64,000 nucleotides of DNA. It comes from JBQTKD01 sp052389435. Lineage in GTDB: Bacteria > Actinomycetota > Actinomycetes > Sporichthyales > Sporichthyaceae. The notes below the pieces were generated by a model, which did no database searches, was not told the origin of the DNA, and was given only the letters and a program-made list of their open reading frames with translations. The stretch spans positions 1 to 64,000 of the forward strand of contig JBQTIB010000015.1 of NCBI GenBank assembly GCA_052389435.1. The letters are read 5' to 3'. Numbering within the stretch: position 1 is the first letter of the stretch; every line of letters begins with the position of its first letter. Positions 8,574 to 16,753 of this stretch are shown in pieces. A program made the translations under genes and the position numbers.

Positions 8574-10978
8574 TCTGCCAGGACTGCTTCCCCGCCGAGC
8601 CGTGGTGCCTGCACGAGACCCGCCTGGACCTGGGCCTGCTCGGTCAGGCCGAGGCGCTGTTCGCCCTGTCCAACGGGCACATCGGGCTGCGTGGCAACCT
8701 CGACGAGGGCGAGCCGCACGGCACGCCCGGCAGCTACCTGAACTCCCTGTACGAACAGCGGCGGCTGCCCTACGCCGAAGGCGGCTACGGCTACCCGGAG
8801 TCGGGCGAGGCGCTGGTCAACGTCCCCAACGGCAAGCTGATCAGAATCCTGATCGACGACGAACCGTTCGACGTTCGCTACGGCGAACTGCTCGACCACA
8901 CCCGTCGCCTCGACCTGCGCGCCGGCACGCTGGAGCGCGTCGCCGAGTGGCGCTCGCCGGCGGGCGACACCGTCCGCATCCGCAGCACCCGCCTGGTGTC
9001 GCTGACGCATCGGGCGGTCGCCGCGATTCGCCTCGACGTCGAAGCCGTGGACCGTCCGGTGCGCGTGGTGCTGCAGTCCGAACTCGTGGCGAACGAGGCG
9101 CTTCCGCCCGCAAGCGACGACCCGCGCGTGGCCGGCGATCTCGCCGCCCCGTTTCTGGCCGAAGACGCGCGCTGCTCGGGCCTGGAGGTCGGCCTGGTCC
9201 ACTCCACCAAGCTGTCCGGACTGCGCGTCGCGTCGGCCATGGACCACGAACTGGCCTGCCCCGGCACGTGCGACACCCGAACCGAGGCCGACGGCGACCT
9301 CGGCCGCGTCACCGTCAGCACGCGACTGGAGCCCGGTCAGAGCGTCGAGCTCACCAAGTACCTCGCCTACGGCTGGTCCGCGGTGCGCTCCCTGCCGGCG
9401 CTGCGGGACCAGGCCGCCGCCGCGTTGGTCGCGGCCCGGGACACCGGATGGGACGGGCTGCTCGCCGAACAGGGCGGCTACCTCGCGGACTTCTGGCACC
9501 ACGCCGACGTGGTCGTGCACGGCAACCCGATCCTGCAGCAGGCGGTTCGATTCGCGCTGTTCCAGGTGCTGCAGGCCAGTGCCCGGGCGGAGCGTCGTCC
9601 CATCGGCGCGAAGGGCCTGACCGGCACGGGCTACGACGGCCACTGCTTCTGGGATACCGACACCTTCGTGCTGCCGGTGTTGAGCTACACCGCCCCGGAC
9701 GCCGCCGCCGATGCGCTCCGCTGGCGCGCCTCGACGCTGCCGGCGGCCCGGGAGCACGCCCTCTCGCTCGGCCTGGCCGGCGCCGCGTTCCCGTGGCGCA
9801 CGATCACCGGCGCGGAGTGCTCGGCGTACTGGCCCGCGGGCACCGCCGCCTTTCACGTCAACGCCGACATCGCCGCGGCTGCGATCCGTCAGGCGCAGGT
9901 CACCGGCGACGTCGAGTTCGAACGCGAGGTCGGGCTGCCCCTGCTGGTGGAGACGGCGCGGCTGTGGCGCTCCCTCGGCCACCACGAGACCGCCGAGGGA
10001 GTGGGCCCCTTTCGGATCGACGGGGTGACCGGTCCCGACGAGTACAGCGCCGTGGCCGACAACAACGTCTACACCAATCTGATGGCCCAACAGAATCTGC
10101 TTGCCGCCGTCGACGTCGTGCAGCGCCACCGGGACGCGGCGGAGCAGTTGGACGTGACGGAGAACGAACTGCAGGCCTGGGGGAGGGCCGCCGAGGCGAT
10201 GACCATTCCCTGGGACGAGGAACTGGGAGTGCACCCCCAGTCGGAGAACTTCACCAGGTACGCCGCGCTGGACTTCGCGGCGCTGCGGCCGGAGAACTAC
10301 CCGCTGATGCTCTCCATGCCCTACGTGCAGCTCTACCGACGCCAGGTGGTCAAACAGGCCGATCTCGTCCTGGCCATGCACCTGCGCCCCGATGCGTTCA
10401 CCGCGGAGCAGAAGCGGCGCAACTTCGAGTACTACGAGGCGATCACCGTGCGCGACTCCTCGCTTTCGGCGGCGACCCAGGCCGTCCTGGCCGCCGAGGT
10501 CGGTCACCTGGACCTGGCCTTGGACTACGCCTGCGAAACGGCGCTGATCGACCTGCGCAACCTCGCCGACAACACCGACAACGGGCTGCACCTCGCGGCG
10601 CTGGCGGGGACGTGGACCGCCCTGGTCGGCGGCTTCGGCGGGCTGCGGGATCACGGTGGGGAGTTGAACTTCGCTCCCAGGCTGCCTGCGGCACTGCCTG
10701 GTTTGGACTTCGCCGTGCGCTACCGCGGAGCCCGTCTGCAGGTGCAGGTGCGACCCGAGAAGGCCGGCTACCTCCTACTCGAGCGCGACCGAGTACTGCG
10801 GATCCGCCACCACGGCGAGCCGGTGGATCTGGCACCAGGTCAGGAACTGGTGCTGCCGGTTCCCGCCGCGCCCGCCCTTCCTCGTCCTGCGCAACCTGCC
10901 GGCCGGCAACCGGCGATTGTGCACGGCGGCGAAGGGTGCGAGGCACACAATCGGGGAATGGGCGGGACGAGCGGCTGA
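8570..10978 (+). CDS. Glycoside hydrolase family 65 disaccharide phosphorylase
   Basis: 802-residue cytosolic enzyme starting with GTG inside the GTGA overlap with the HAD gene. GH65 phosphorylases split maltose, trehalose, kojibiose or nigerose with phosphate, giving beta-glucose-1-phosphate. Domain order is N-terminal beta-sandwich (to about 270), helical linker, (alpha/alpha)6 barrel (about 320-690) and C-terminal sheet. Seen: 'GHCFWDTDTF', 'HVNADIA', and 'GVTGPDEYS', whose Glu is the expected general acid. The exact disaccharide cannot be told from sequence. The C-terminal 35 residues look non-homologous and low in complexity. A hairpin follows the stop. Confidence 0.9.
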   Translation: MICQDCFPAEPWCLHETRLDLGLLGQAEALFALSNGHIGLRGNLDEGEPHGTPGSYLNSLYEQRRLPYAEGGYGYPESGEALVNVPNGKLIRILIDDEPFDVRYGELLDHTRRLDLRAGTLERVAEWRSPAGDTVRIRSTRLVSLTHRAVAAIRLDVEAVDRPVRVVLQSELVANEALPPASDDPRVAGDLAAPFLAEDARCSGLEVGLVHSTKLSGLRVASAMDHELACPGTCDTRTEADGDLGRVTVSTRLEPGQSVELTKYLAYGWSAVRSLPALRDQAAAALVAARDTGWDGLLAEQGGYLADFWHHADVVVHGNPILQQAVRFALFQVLQASARAERRPIGAKGLTGTGYDGHCFWDTDTFVLPVLSYTAPDAAADALRWRASTLPAAREHALSLGLAGAAFPWRTITGAECSAYWPAGTAAFHVNADIAAAAIRQAQVTGDVEFEREVGLPLLVETARLWRSLGHHETAEGVGPFRIDGVTGPDEYSAVADNNVYTNLMAQQNLLAAVDVVQRHRDAAEQLDVTENELQAWGRAAEAMTIPWDEELGVHPQSENFTRYAALDFAALRPENYPLMLSMPYVQLYRRQVVKQADLVLAMHLRPDAFTAEQKRRNFEYYEAITVRDSSLSAATQAVLAAEVGHLDLALDYACETALIDLRNLADNTDNGLHLAALAGTWTALVGGFGGLRDHGGELNFAPRLPAALPGLDFAVRYRGARLQVQVRPEKAGYLLLERDRVLRIRHHGEPVDLAPGQELVLPVPAAPALPRPAQPAGRQPAIVHGGEGCEAHNRGMGGTSG

Positions 10979-11001
10979 GCGCCGCTGCTCGCCTCGAGCT
11001 T

Positions 11002-11039
11002 CCGCCCGGGCCCGCCACCGTGCCGGTGGGCCCGGGCGG
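11002..11039 (+). terminator. GC-rich hairpin after the GH65 gene
   Basis: Inverted repeat around CCGCCCGGGCCC...GGGCCCGGGCGG with a 3-nt bulge and a 3-nt loop, 23 bp after the GH65 stop. It lacks a T-tract, as is common in actinomycetes, and probably acts as an intrinsic terminator. Confidence 0.55.
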
Positions 11040-11073
11040 AATTGGCTCCGCTCGAACCGGGTAGGAGACCGCC

Positions 11074-11274
11074 ATGACCACGCCCACCCCACCGAGTCCG
11101 AATCCCGACGTCACGCCGCCGCCCGATCCGGTGCCCGACCCGACGCCGGGTCCCCAGCCGATTCCGGAGCCCGGGACCACTCCACCCCCGCCTGCGCCGA
11201 CTCCTCCGGTCCCCGGCCCGGGCATCGACCCTCCCGCACCGATCCCGGGTCCCCCGCAGCCCGACCTTCCCTGA
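11074..11274 (+). CDS. Short proline-rich protein
   Basis: 66 residues, nearly half proline, with P-x and PPP repeats and no signal peptide, charge pattern or known domain. The case for translation is positional: a GGGTAGG box 8 nt before the ATG, as in three nearby genes, and a perfect terminator 6 bp after the stop. It could be a disordered protein or a spurious reading frame in GC-rich DNA. Confidence 0.4.
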   Translation: MTTPTPPSPNPDVTPPPDPVPDPTPGPQPIPEPGTTPPPPAPTPPVPGPGIDPPAPIPGPPQPDLP

Positions 11275-11280
11275 CGCCGA

Positions 11281-11310
11281 AAACGCCGCGCCCGTTCGGG
11301 CGCGGCGTTT
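11281..11310. terminator. Perfect 14-bp-stem terminator, probably bidirectional
   Basis: AAACGCCGCGCCCG pairs perfectly with CGGGCGCGGCGTTT around a central TT. It lies between the plus-strand proline-rich gene and the minus-strand DUF5709 gene, whose ends face each other, with A and T runs at the two edges suited to termination in both directions. Confidence 0.85.
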
Positions 11311-11339
11311 CCCGCGCAATGCCGGCCGCCGGCCGAGAG

Positions 11340-11819
11340 TCAGCGTCCGTCGTCCTCGGGCGGCGGCACCGGTCGCTGGTCGTCGGGAAAGGTCACCTCG
11401 TCCTCGATGACGTGTACCGCCGCCTCCTCCGCGGACGCGCCCGCGCCGTCGATTCCGATGTCGGTTGCGTACATGTCCTTGTCGGTGTCGGTGCGCGCGC
11501 CGGCGTCGTCTTCGACCAGCCGACCGGCACGGGCGGCGCCGACCTCGCCGCGCACGCTCTCGCCGACACCGGCGTTGGCCCCGGAGTACTCGGGCTCCTC
11601 CTGCCGCAACCGTTGCTCCAGGGACTCCCCCCGAGCCTCCTCGGCCTCGGTGTTGCCGTAGCGCTGACCGGCCGACCACTTCTCGGGCGGGGAGTAGCCC
11701 TCGTCCAGGGGCTGCTCGAGGCCGCGGTCGTCGGTCAGGGCGTCGCCGAAGGCCTGTGGCTGATCCTCGGTGTCGACGCTGTAGCCGTGGTAGGTCTCCT
11801 TCTCGCCCTGCTCGGGCAT
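11340..11819 (-). CDS. DUF5709-type acidic protein
   Basis: 159-residue, strongly acidic, disordered-looking cytosolic protein. ATG 11819 is preceded by GGAGG at a good distance, so the longer upstream reading is rejected. The pattern 'YGNTEAEEARGESLEQRLRQEEPE' followed by a final 'EDEVTFPDDQRPVPPPED' is that of the DUF5709 family of actinobacteria. The role of the family is unknown. It lies 14 bp from the SDR gene stop, with which it may be transcribed. Confidence 0.8.
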   Translation of the reverse strand: MPEQGEKETYHGYSVDTEDQPQAFGDALTDDRGLEQPLDEGYSPPEKWSAGQRYGNTEAEEARGESLEQRLRQEEPEYSGANAGVGESVRGEVGAARAGRLVEDDAGARTDTDKDMYATDIGIDGAGASAEEAAVHVIEDEVTFPDDQRPVPPPEDDGR

Positions 11820-11832
11820 GGTGCACCTCCAG

Positions 11833-12816
11833 TTAGGAAGCCGAGGCGACCGGCTTGCCTGCCGCCAGCGCTTCGACGTGTGCGATGAGCTCGGCGCGGA
11901 CCTGCGGCGAGTCGGGTCCCGCACCGGGGACCGGAAGGGTCTTGGGCCGAGAACGCCGGTCGTGCCAGAACAGCCCCGTGCTCGTTGCCGGTTCGGGGGC
12001 GGCGCCGAGCCACACCACGGTGTCCGCACCCTGCTCGGGGTTGCGGATGATGGGCCTGGTCACCGCGCGGAACACCGGCATCCAGTTCTGCACGCCCTTG
12101 GTGTCGGCCCACCCGGGGTGCATCGTGTGTACGACGATTCCCCTGTCGGCAAGGCGTTTGGCCCACTCGTCGCCGACGATCGTCTGCTCGCGCTTGGTTC
12201 GCGCGTAGATCTTCTTCGGCGAGTAGGAGTCCTTCTCCGACTGCGGGTCCCCGGCGGGAACGCGCTGCCCGTACTGCCCGCCGGAGCTGACGTTGATCAC
12301 GCGCCCCGGCGGGTTGCGTTCCAGTAGCGGGCTCAGGCCCTCGATCAGCAGCCACGGTGCGAGGACGTGGGTGGCAAAGGTCAATTCGACTCCGTCGACG
12401 GTGCGCGTTCGCTCGTCCGGCATGACGCCCGCGTTGTTCACCAGGACGTCGAGACGATCGGCCTGCTCGAGCAACTGGGCGAGGAGTGCGCCCGCGCCGG
12501 CGCGGGTGCTGATGTCGTGGCCGAGCGGACGCACGTCCGCCGACGGCACGGCGGCGCAGATCTGGCGCACCGCGTCGTCGGCCCTCTCGGCATTGCGTCC
12601 GCCGGCCCAGACCAGCGCTCCGAGGCGCGCGAAGCCGATCGCAGCGGCGAGCCCGAGACCCGAGGCGGCACCGGTCACCAGCACGGCCTTGCCGTCCATG
12701 CGCGGCGGATCCTGCGGCCAACCCGGCAGGCGCCGGCGCACGGCCAGGCCCACGTTTCCGTAGCCGAGGACCACGCTGCGGTCCAGGGCGGTATCGACGA
12801 TCGATGGCAGTCCCAC
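11833..12816 (-). CDS. Short-chain dehydrogenase/reductase (DHRS12-like)
   Basis: 327-residue NAD(P)-dependent oxidoreductase. The Rossmann motif 'TGAASGLG' (about residue 49), the 'NNAG' motif (about 127), a catalytic Ser region 'NVSSGG' and 'YARTK' as the Y-x3-K pair are all visible. The N-terminal extension of about 40 residues before the Rossmann fold is typical of the DHRS12 group. It starts with GTG at 12816 after GGGAG. It lies 15 bp downstream of the hemerythrin-hydrolase gene and may share its transcript. The substrate is unknown. Confidence 0.87.
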   Translation of the reverse strand: MGLPSIVDTALDRSVVLGYGNVGLAVRRRLPGWPQDPPRMDGKAVLVTGAASGLGLAAAIGFARLGALVWAGGRNAERADDAVRQICAAVPSADVRPLGHDISTRAGAGALLAQLLEQADRLDVLVNNAGVMPDERTRTVDGVELTFATHVLAPWLLIEGLSPLLERNPPGRVINVSSGGQYGQRVPAGDPQSEKDSYSPKKIYARTKREQTIVGDEWAKRLADRGIVVHTMHPGWADTKGVQNWMPVFRAVTRPIIRNPEQGADTVVWLGAAPEPATSTGLFWHDRRSRPKTLPVPGAGPDSPQVRAELIAHVEALAAGKPVASAS

Positions 12817-12831
12817 GTGTAGCTCTCCCGG

Positions 12832-14400
12832 TTAGACGGTCGCGTGCGCCAGGTGGGCGAGCACGTGCTGTGCCGCCTCCTGCTGGGCCAATTCTGCTGC
12901 GTCGAGCACCGCCGCGGCGCCGAAGAACTCGTGCATCATTCCCTCGAAGCGGCGCACGGAGACCGGCACTCCGGCCTCGTAGAGGTTCCGGCCGAACTCT
13001 TCGCCCTGATCGCGCAGCACGTCGCGGTCGTCGGTGAGGATGAGGGTCGGCGGCATCGAGGCGAGTTGCTGCTGCGGAATGGACAGCAGGTTCACCCGCG
13101 GGTCCAGCGCCGCGTTCGGCACGCCCTTGAAGGCGTGCATCGCCATCCACGACAGCAACGGCCGGTTCAACGGGCGGGCGTCGGCCGCGTCGGCCATCGA
13201 CTCGCCGAACGGCTCGCCCGTGGTCAACGGGTAGACGAGAACCTGCGAGGTGGGCAGGGGATCGCCCGCCACGTGCAGCGACCAGCAGGTGGCCGCCGCC
13301 ATGGTGCCGCCGACGGACTCCCCGCCGATGGCGAGGCGATCGACGTGCCCGCCGAGGGATTCGGCGTTCTGTCGCAGCCAGTTCCAGCCCGCCAGGACGT
13401 CGTCGTGCGCGGCCGGGAACACGTGCTCCGGTGCCTTGCGGTAGGCGGGCGACACGACGATGGCACCGATCTTGTTCGCCAAGCCGCGGCACGATGCGTC
13501 GTAGGTGTCGACGTCGAACAGCACCCAGCCACCGCCGTGGATCCAGTACAGGATCGGCATCGGGCCGGTCCCCCGCACCCGGTCTTCGGCGGGGGTGTAG
13601 ATCCGCATCGTCAACTCCCCGCCGGGTCCGGCGATGCGCACGTCCGCCACGCCGGCCACGGGTTCGCGCTCCACCGGACGTCCGTCCGCGAGAAGAACCC
13701 GCTCCACCGCGTCCGCCAGAGTCGGCTGACGACGGGCTGCGGCCGGTTCGAGGATCTCCGGCGGCAGCGGCTCGAGTTCGGCGAAGGCGTCCAGGAGCCG
13801 CTGGGCCTGCGGGTCGAGGCTGCCGGAGGCGTCCGTTGCCAAGTGCCTGCTGCGCCCGGATGCCCTGTCCCGCAGGCGGTCGAGCAGTTTGACGATCGGG
13901 TCGGTCACCATGTGCCCGCCCTCGGAGGAGGGGCCCATCGGATGGGGGCGGCTCGGGGCCGCGCGCTTGGCCGCGATGAACCGCTCGCCGAGTTCGCCCA
14001 TCGAGGGAGCACCGACCTTCTCCCGCAGCCTCGGCAGAAGGTGTTGTTCCTCCTGCGTGCTCTGGTCCCGTACGGCCGCGATCAGTTCGGCGAGCGAGCG
14101 CTCGAACAGGTCGTCGCCGGGCTGATGGTCCGTCAGCGACAGGAGCAGGTTTTTGGCCTGTAGGTCTTCGGTGCGCCCGGCGTCGGCGGCGTCGTCGAAC
14201 CCGGCCTCGGCCAGCGCCGGGTAGAGCACGCGCTCCTTTGCATCGGCGTGCAGCGACATGTCGAAGACGAGCTGGTCGGCCTGCGTCCGGCGGTTCCCAC
14301 GGCCCGCCTCCAGGTGCTGGAAGCGGCGTTCGAGGACCGCGTGGTCGTCGGCCATCATCTGATCGATGTCCCCCGGAAGGATGGCGTGCTGCAGAGGCAT
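12832..14400 (-). CDS. Hemerythrin-like domain fused to HSL-type alpha/beta hydrolase
   Basis: One uninterrupted 522-residue frame. ATG 14400 has GAGGAG about 9 nt upstream. Residues about 1-150 form a hemerythrin HHE four-helix bundle with the likely di-iron ligands in 'DDHAVLERRFQHLE', 'LHADAKERVLYP' and 'EEQHLLPRL'. Residues about 165-522 are an alpha/beta hydrolase: HGGGWV, 'GGESVGG' nucleophile elbow, acid in 'LTDDRDVL' and histidine in 'MMHEFFG'. An internal ATG at 13911 with a GAGGGCGGG stretch before it could give a separate hydrolase. Family knowledge treats these as separate proteins, so the fusion is unusual. Confidence 0.85.
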   Translation of the reverse strand: MPLQHAILPGDIDQMMADDHAVLERRFQHLEAGRGNRRTQADQLVFDMSLHADAKERVLYPALAEAGFDDAADAGRTEDLQAKNLLLSLTDHQPGDDLFERSLAELIAAVRDQSTQEEQHLLPRLREKVGAPSMGELGERFIAAKRAAPSRPHPMGPSSEGGHMVTDPIVKLLDRLRDRASGRSRHLATDASGSLDPQAQRLLDAFAELEPLPPEILEPAAARRQPTLADAVERVLLADGRPVEREPVAGVADVRIAGPGGELTMRIYTPAEDRVRGTGPMPILYWIHGGGWVLFDVDTYDASCRGLANKIGAIVVSPAYRKAPEHVFPAAHDDVLAGWNWLRQNAESLGGHVDRLAIGGESVGGTMAAATCWSLHVAGDPLPTSQVLVYPLTTGEPFGESMADAADARPLNRPLLSWMAMHAFKGVPNAALDPRVNLLSIPQQQLASMPPTLILTDDRDVLRDQGEEFGRNLYEAGVPVSVRRFEGMMHEFFGAAAVLDAAELAQQEAAQHVLAHLAHATV

Positions 14401-14464
14401 GGCGGGCTCCTCGGCTCGGCGGGCGGGCTTGGATGCCTTCTCCGTACCCGCTGGAGGGACCGAG

Positions 14465-14486
14465 TACCCCCGCGGCCGCGGGGGTA
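14465..14486. promoter_or_regulatory. 22-nt perfect palindrome between divergent genes
   Basis: A perfect inverted repeat with TACCC/GGGTA ends and a CGCG-GC-CGCG core lies between the divergent hemerythrin-hydrolase (14400) and epimerase (14497) genes. Its right arm contains the GGGTAGG box that precedes the epimerase ATG. It could be an operator or a cruciform; its 12-nt spacing between TACCC and GGGTA differs from CsoR sites. Confidence 0.45.
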
Positions 14487-14496
14487 GGCGGAGGCG

Positions 14497-15507
14497 ATGA
14501 CTGGTTTGACAATCGCCGTCACCGGCGCCTCCGGCAACCTCGGCACCGCCCTGCTGCGGACCCTGAACGATCGCGGTCACGACACCGTCGGCATCTGCCG
14601 GCGACCGCCCGAGGCGGGCCCGCCGTACGAACGCACCCGCTGGGTTTCGCTGGACCTCTCCTCGCCGGACGTGGACGGACCGCTGCTCGACGCCTTCGAG
14701 GGGGTCGACGCGGTGGTGCATCTGGCGTGGATCATCCAGCCCGCGCGGGACGTCCCGTACATGCGACGACTGAACCTGGGCGGCACCCGATCGGTGCTCG
14801 ACGCGACCACGGCCGCAGGAGTCGAGCAGTTCGTTCACATGTCCTCCTCCGCCGTCTACGCACCGGCGGCCGGGCCGGTCGCCGAGTCGTGGCAGACCAC
14901 CGGCGTTCCGACCTCCGAATACAGCCGGCAGAAGGTCGCCGCCGAAGGTCTGGTCGACGACTGGATGCGCCGCAATCCGGACATGGTCGTGGCCCGCATG
15001 CGGCCCACGATCGTCACCCAGCAGGCCGCCGCGGCGGAGATCGCCGCGTACTTCCTCGGCCGGCTGGCCCCGCCCATCGCGGTTCGCGCGGCACGCCGGT
15101 GGCTGCCGGTTCTGCCGGTTCCGCGCGGGCTCGAGTTGCAGTTCGTCCACGCCGCAGACGTCGCCCAGGCGATCTGCACGGCGCTGGAACGGCGCGCCCT
15201 CGGCGCCTTCAACCTCGCGGCGGACAACCTCGACGCGCAGGGACTGGCGGACGCGATCCGCGCCCGGGCGATCGAGGTGCCCGCGGCGCCGGTGCGCGCC
15301 CTGGTGGGCGTGGCCGGCCGGGCGCGGCTCGTTCCCATCGACCAGGGGTGGTTCGACGTCGCCATGCGCCTGCCCACCCTCGATACGACCCGGGCGCGGC
15401 GCGTGCTCGATTGGCGGCCCACCCACTCCTCCGGCCAGGCGGCGGCGGAGTTGGCGACCGCGATGGCCGCCGGCGTCGACGGCCCCAGCCCCGCCCTCAC
15501 GGGCTGA
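14497..15507 (+). CDS. NAD-dependent epimerase/dehydratase (extended SDR)
   Basis: 336-residue extended SDR. The N-terminal 'VTGASGNLG' binds the dinucleotide, 'VHLAWIIQP' follows beta-4, and the catalytic residues are expected in 'MSSSAVYAPA' and 'YSRQKVAAE' (Y-x3-K). The C-terminal part is the variable substrate domain. Such enzymes act on nucleotide sugars or other carbonyl compounds; nothing nearby identifies the substrate. The ATG has GGAGG just upstream overlapping the GGGTAGG box region. It is divergent from the hemerythrin fusion and 43 bp upstream of the alcohol dehydrogenase on the same strand. Confidence 0.88.
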   Translation: MTGLTIAVTGASGNLGTALLRTLNDRGHDTVGICRRPPEAGPPYERTRWVSLDLSSPDVDGPLLDAFEGVDAVVHLAWIIQPARDVPYMRRLNLGGTRSVLDATTAAGVEQFVHMSSSAVYAPAAGPVAESWQTTGVPTSEYSRQKVAAEGLVDDWMRRNPDMVVARMRPTIVTQQAAAAEIAAYFLGRLAPPIAVRAARRWLPVLPVPRGLELQFVHAADVAQAICTALERRALGAFNLAADNLDAQGLADAIRARAIEVPAAPVRALVGVAGRARLVPIDQGWFDVAMRLPTLDTTRARRVLDWRPTHSSGQAAAELATAMAAGVDGPSPALTG

Positions 15508-15550
15508 ACACCGCCTCTCCGAGCAGGTTCTACGAGCAGGGAGATCCACT

Positions 15551-16735
15551 GTGAAAGCGCTGACCTGGCAGGGCCGTCGCGACGTGCGCATCGCGGAGGT
15601 GGCGGACCCCAGGATCGAAGAGCCGACCGACGCGATCGTCAAGGTGACCTCGACCGCCATCTGCGGGTCGGATCTGCACCTCTACGAGGTGCTCGGCCCG
15701 TTCCTCAAACCCGGCGACGTGCTCGGGCACGAGCCCATGGGCATCGTCGAGGAGGTCGGCCGCGACGTCACGCACCTGAAGGCCGGCGATCGGGTGGTGA
15801 TCCCATTCAACATCTCCTGCGGGCACTGCTGGATGTGCGAGCGTCGGCTGTACGCGCAGTGCGAGACCACGCAGAACCGCGCCACCGGCAAGGGCGCGAG
15901 CCTGTTCGGCTACACCGAGCTCTACGGGTCCGTGCCCGGCGGGCAGGCCGAGTACCTGCGCGTTCCGCAGGCACAGTTCGGGCCGATCAAGGTGCCGCAG
16001 GGCCCGCCGGACGAGCGGTTCCTGTACCTGTCCGACGTGCTGCCGACCGCGTGGCAGGCGGTGGCGTGGGCCGAGGTGCCCAAGGGCGGGACGGTGGCCG
16101 TGCTCGGTCTGGGCCCGATCGGGCAGATGTGCGCCCGGATCGCGCTGCACCAGGGTGCGGCGCGCGCGATCTGCGTGGACCCGGTGCCGGACCGTCGCGA
16201 GGAGGCCCTGGCGTTCGGTGCGGAGGTGCTCGACTCGGCGGCGGTCGAGGACGTTGCGACGGCGCTGATCGAGACGACCGACGGGCGCGGACCCGACGCG
16301 GTGATCGACGCCGTCGGCATGGAGGCCGACCATTCGGGCCTGGCCAAGGCCGCCCACGCGGTCGTCGGCCATCTGCCCGATGCGATCGCCAAGCCCGCCA
16401 TGGACCTGATGGGCGTGGACCGGCTCGGTGCGCTGCACACCGCGGTGAAGGCGGTCCGACGCGGCGGGACCGTCTCGGTGAGCGGGGTCTACGGCGGCGA
16501 GGCGGACCCGATGCCGATGATGGAGATGTTCGACCGCGGGATCACCCTGCGGATGGGGCAGTGCCACGTGAAGCGCTGGATCGACGACATCCTGCCTCTC
16601 GTCCTGGACGACGCCGACCCCCTCGGCACGCAGAAGCTGGCGACGCACCGCCTCGCGCTGGCCGACGCACCGCTCGGCTACGACATCTTCCAGCGCAAGG
16701 AAGACGGCTGCCGCAAGGTGGTCCTGCACCCCTGA
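15551..16735 (+). CDS. Zinc-dependent alcohol dehydrogenase (formaldehyde-dehydrogenase-like MDR)
   Basis: 394-residue medium-chain dehydrogenase. Catalytic zinc ligands are in 'CGSDLH' (Cys about 38) and 'GHEPMG' (His about 67). The structural zinc site is the four-cysteine loop 'CGHCWMCERRLYAQC'. The NAD site is 'GLGPIG'. The insertion and the tail 'FQRKEDGCRKVVLHP' match the glutathione-independent formaldehyde dehydrogenase/threonine dehydrogenase-like group common in actinomycetes. The start is GTG 15551 after GGGAGA. It probably follows the epimerase in one transcript. The substrate is likely a small alcohol or aldehyde, but this is inference. Confidence 0.9.
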   Translation: MKALTWQGRRDVRIAEVADPRIEEPTDAIVKVTSTAICGSDLHLYEVLGPFLKPGDVLGHEPMGIVEEVGRDVTHLKAGDRVVIPFNISCGHCWMCERRLYAQCETTQNRATGKGASLFGYTELYGSVPGGQAEYLRVPQAQFGPIKVPQGPPDERFLYLSDVLPTAWQAVAWAEVPKGGTVAVLGLGPIGQMCARIALHQGAARAICVDPVPDRREEALAFGAEVLDSAAVEDVATALIETTDGRGPDAVIDAVGMEADHSGLAKAAHAVVGHLPDAIAKPAMDLMGVDRLGALHTAVKAVRRGGTVSVSGVYGGEADPMPMMEMFDRGITLRMGQCHVKRWIDDILPLVLDDADPLGTQKLATHRLALADAPLGYDIFQRKEDGCRKVVLHP

Positions 16736-16753
16736 GCCGGCGCTGACGATGCG

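Noticed and set aside
8177..10654. 825-codon minus-strand open frame
   Set aside because: It is the antisense shadow of the GH65 phosphorylase; the plus strand carries all GH65 motifs and the coupled GTGA start.
14465..14486. CsoR operator at the 22-nt palindrome
   Set aside because: The TACCC and GGGTA arms are 12 nt apart instead of 5, and neither flanking gene is copper-related.
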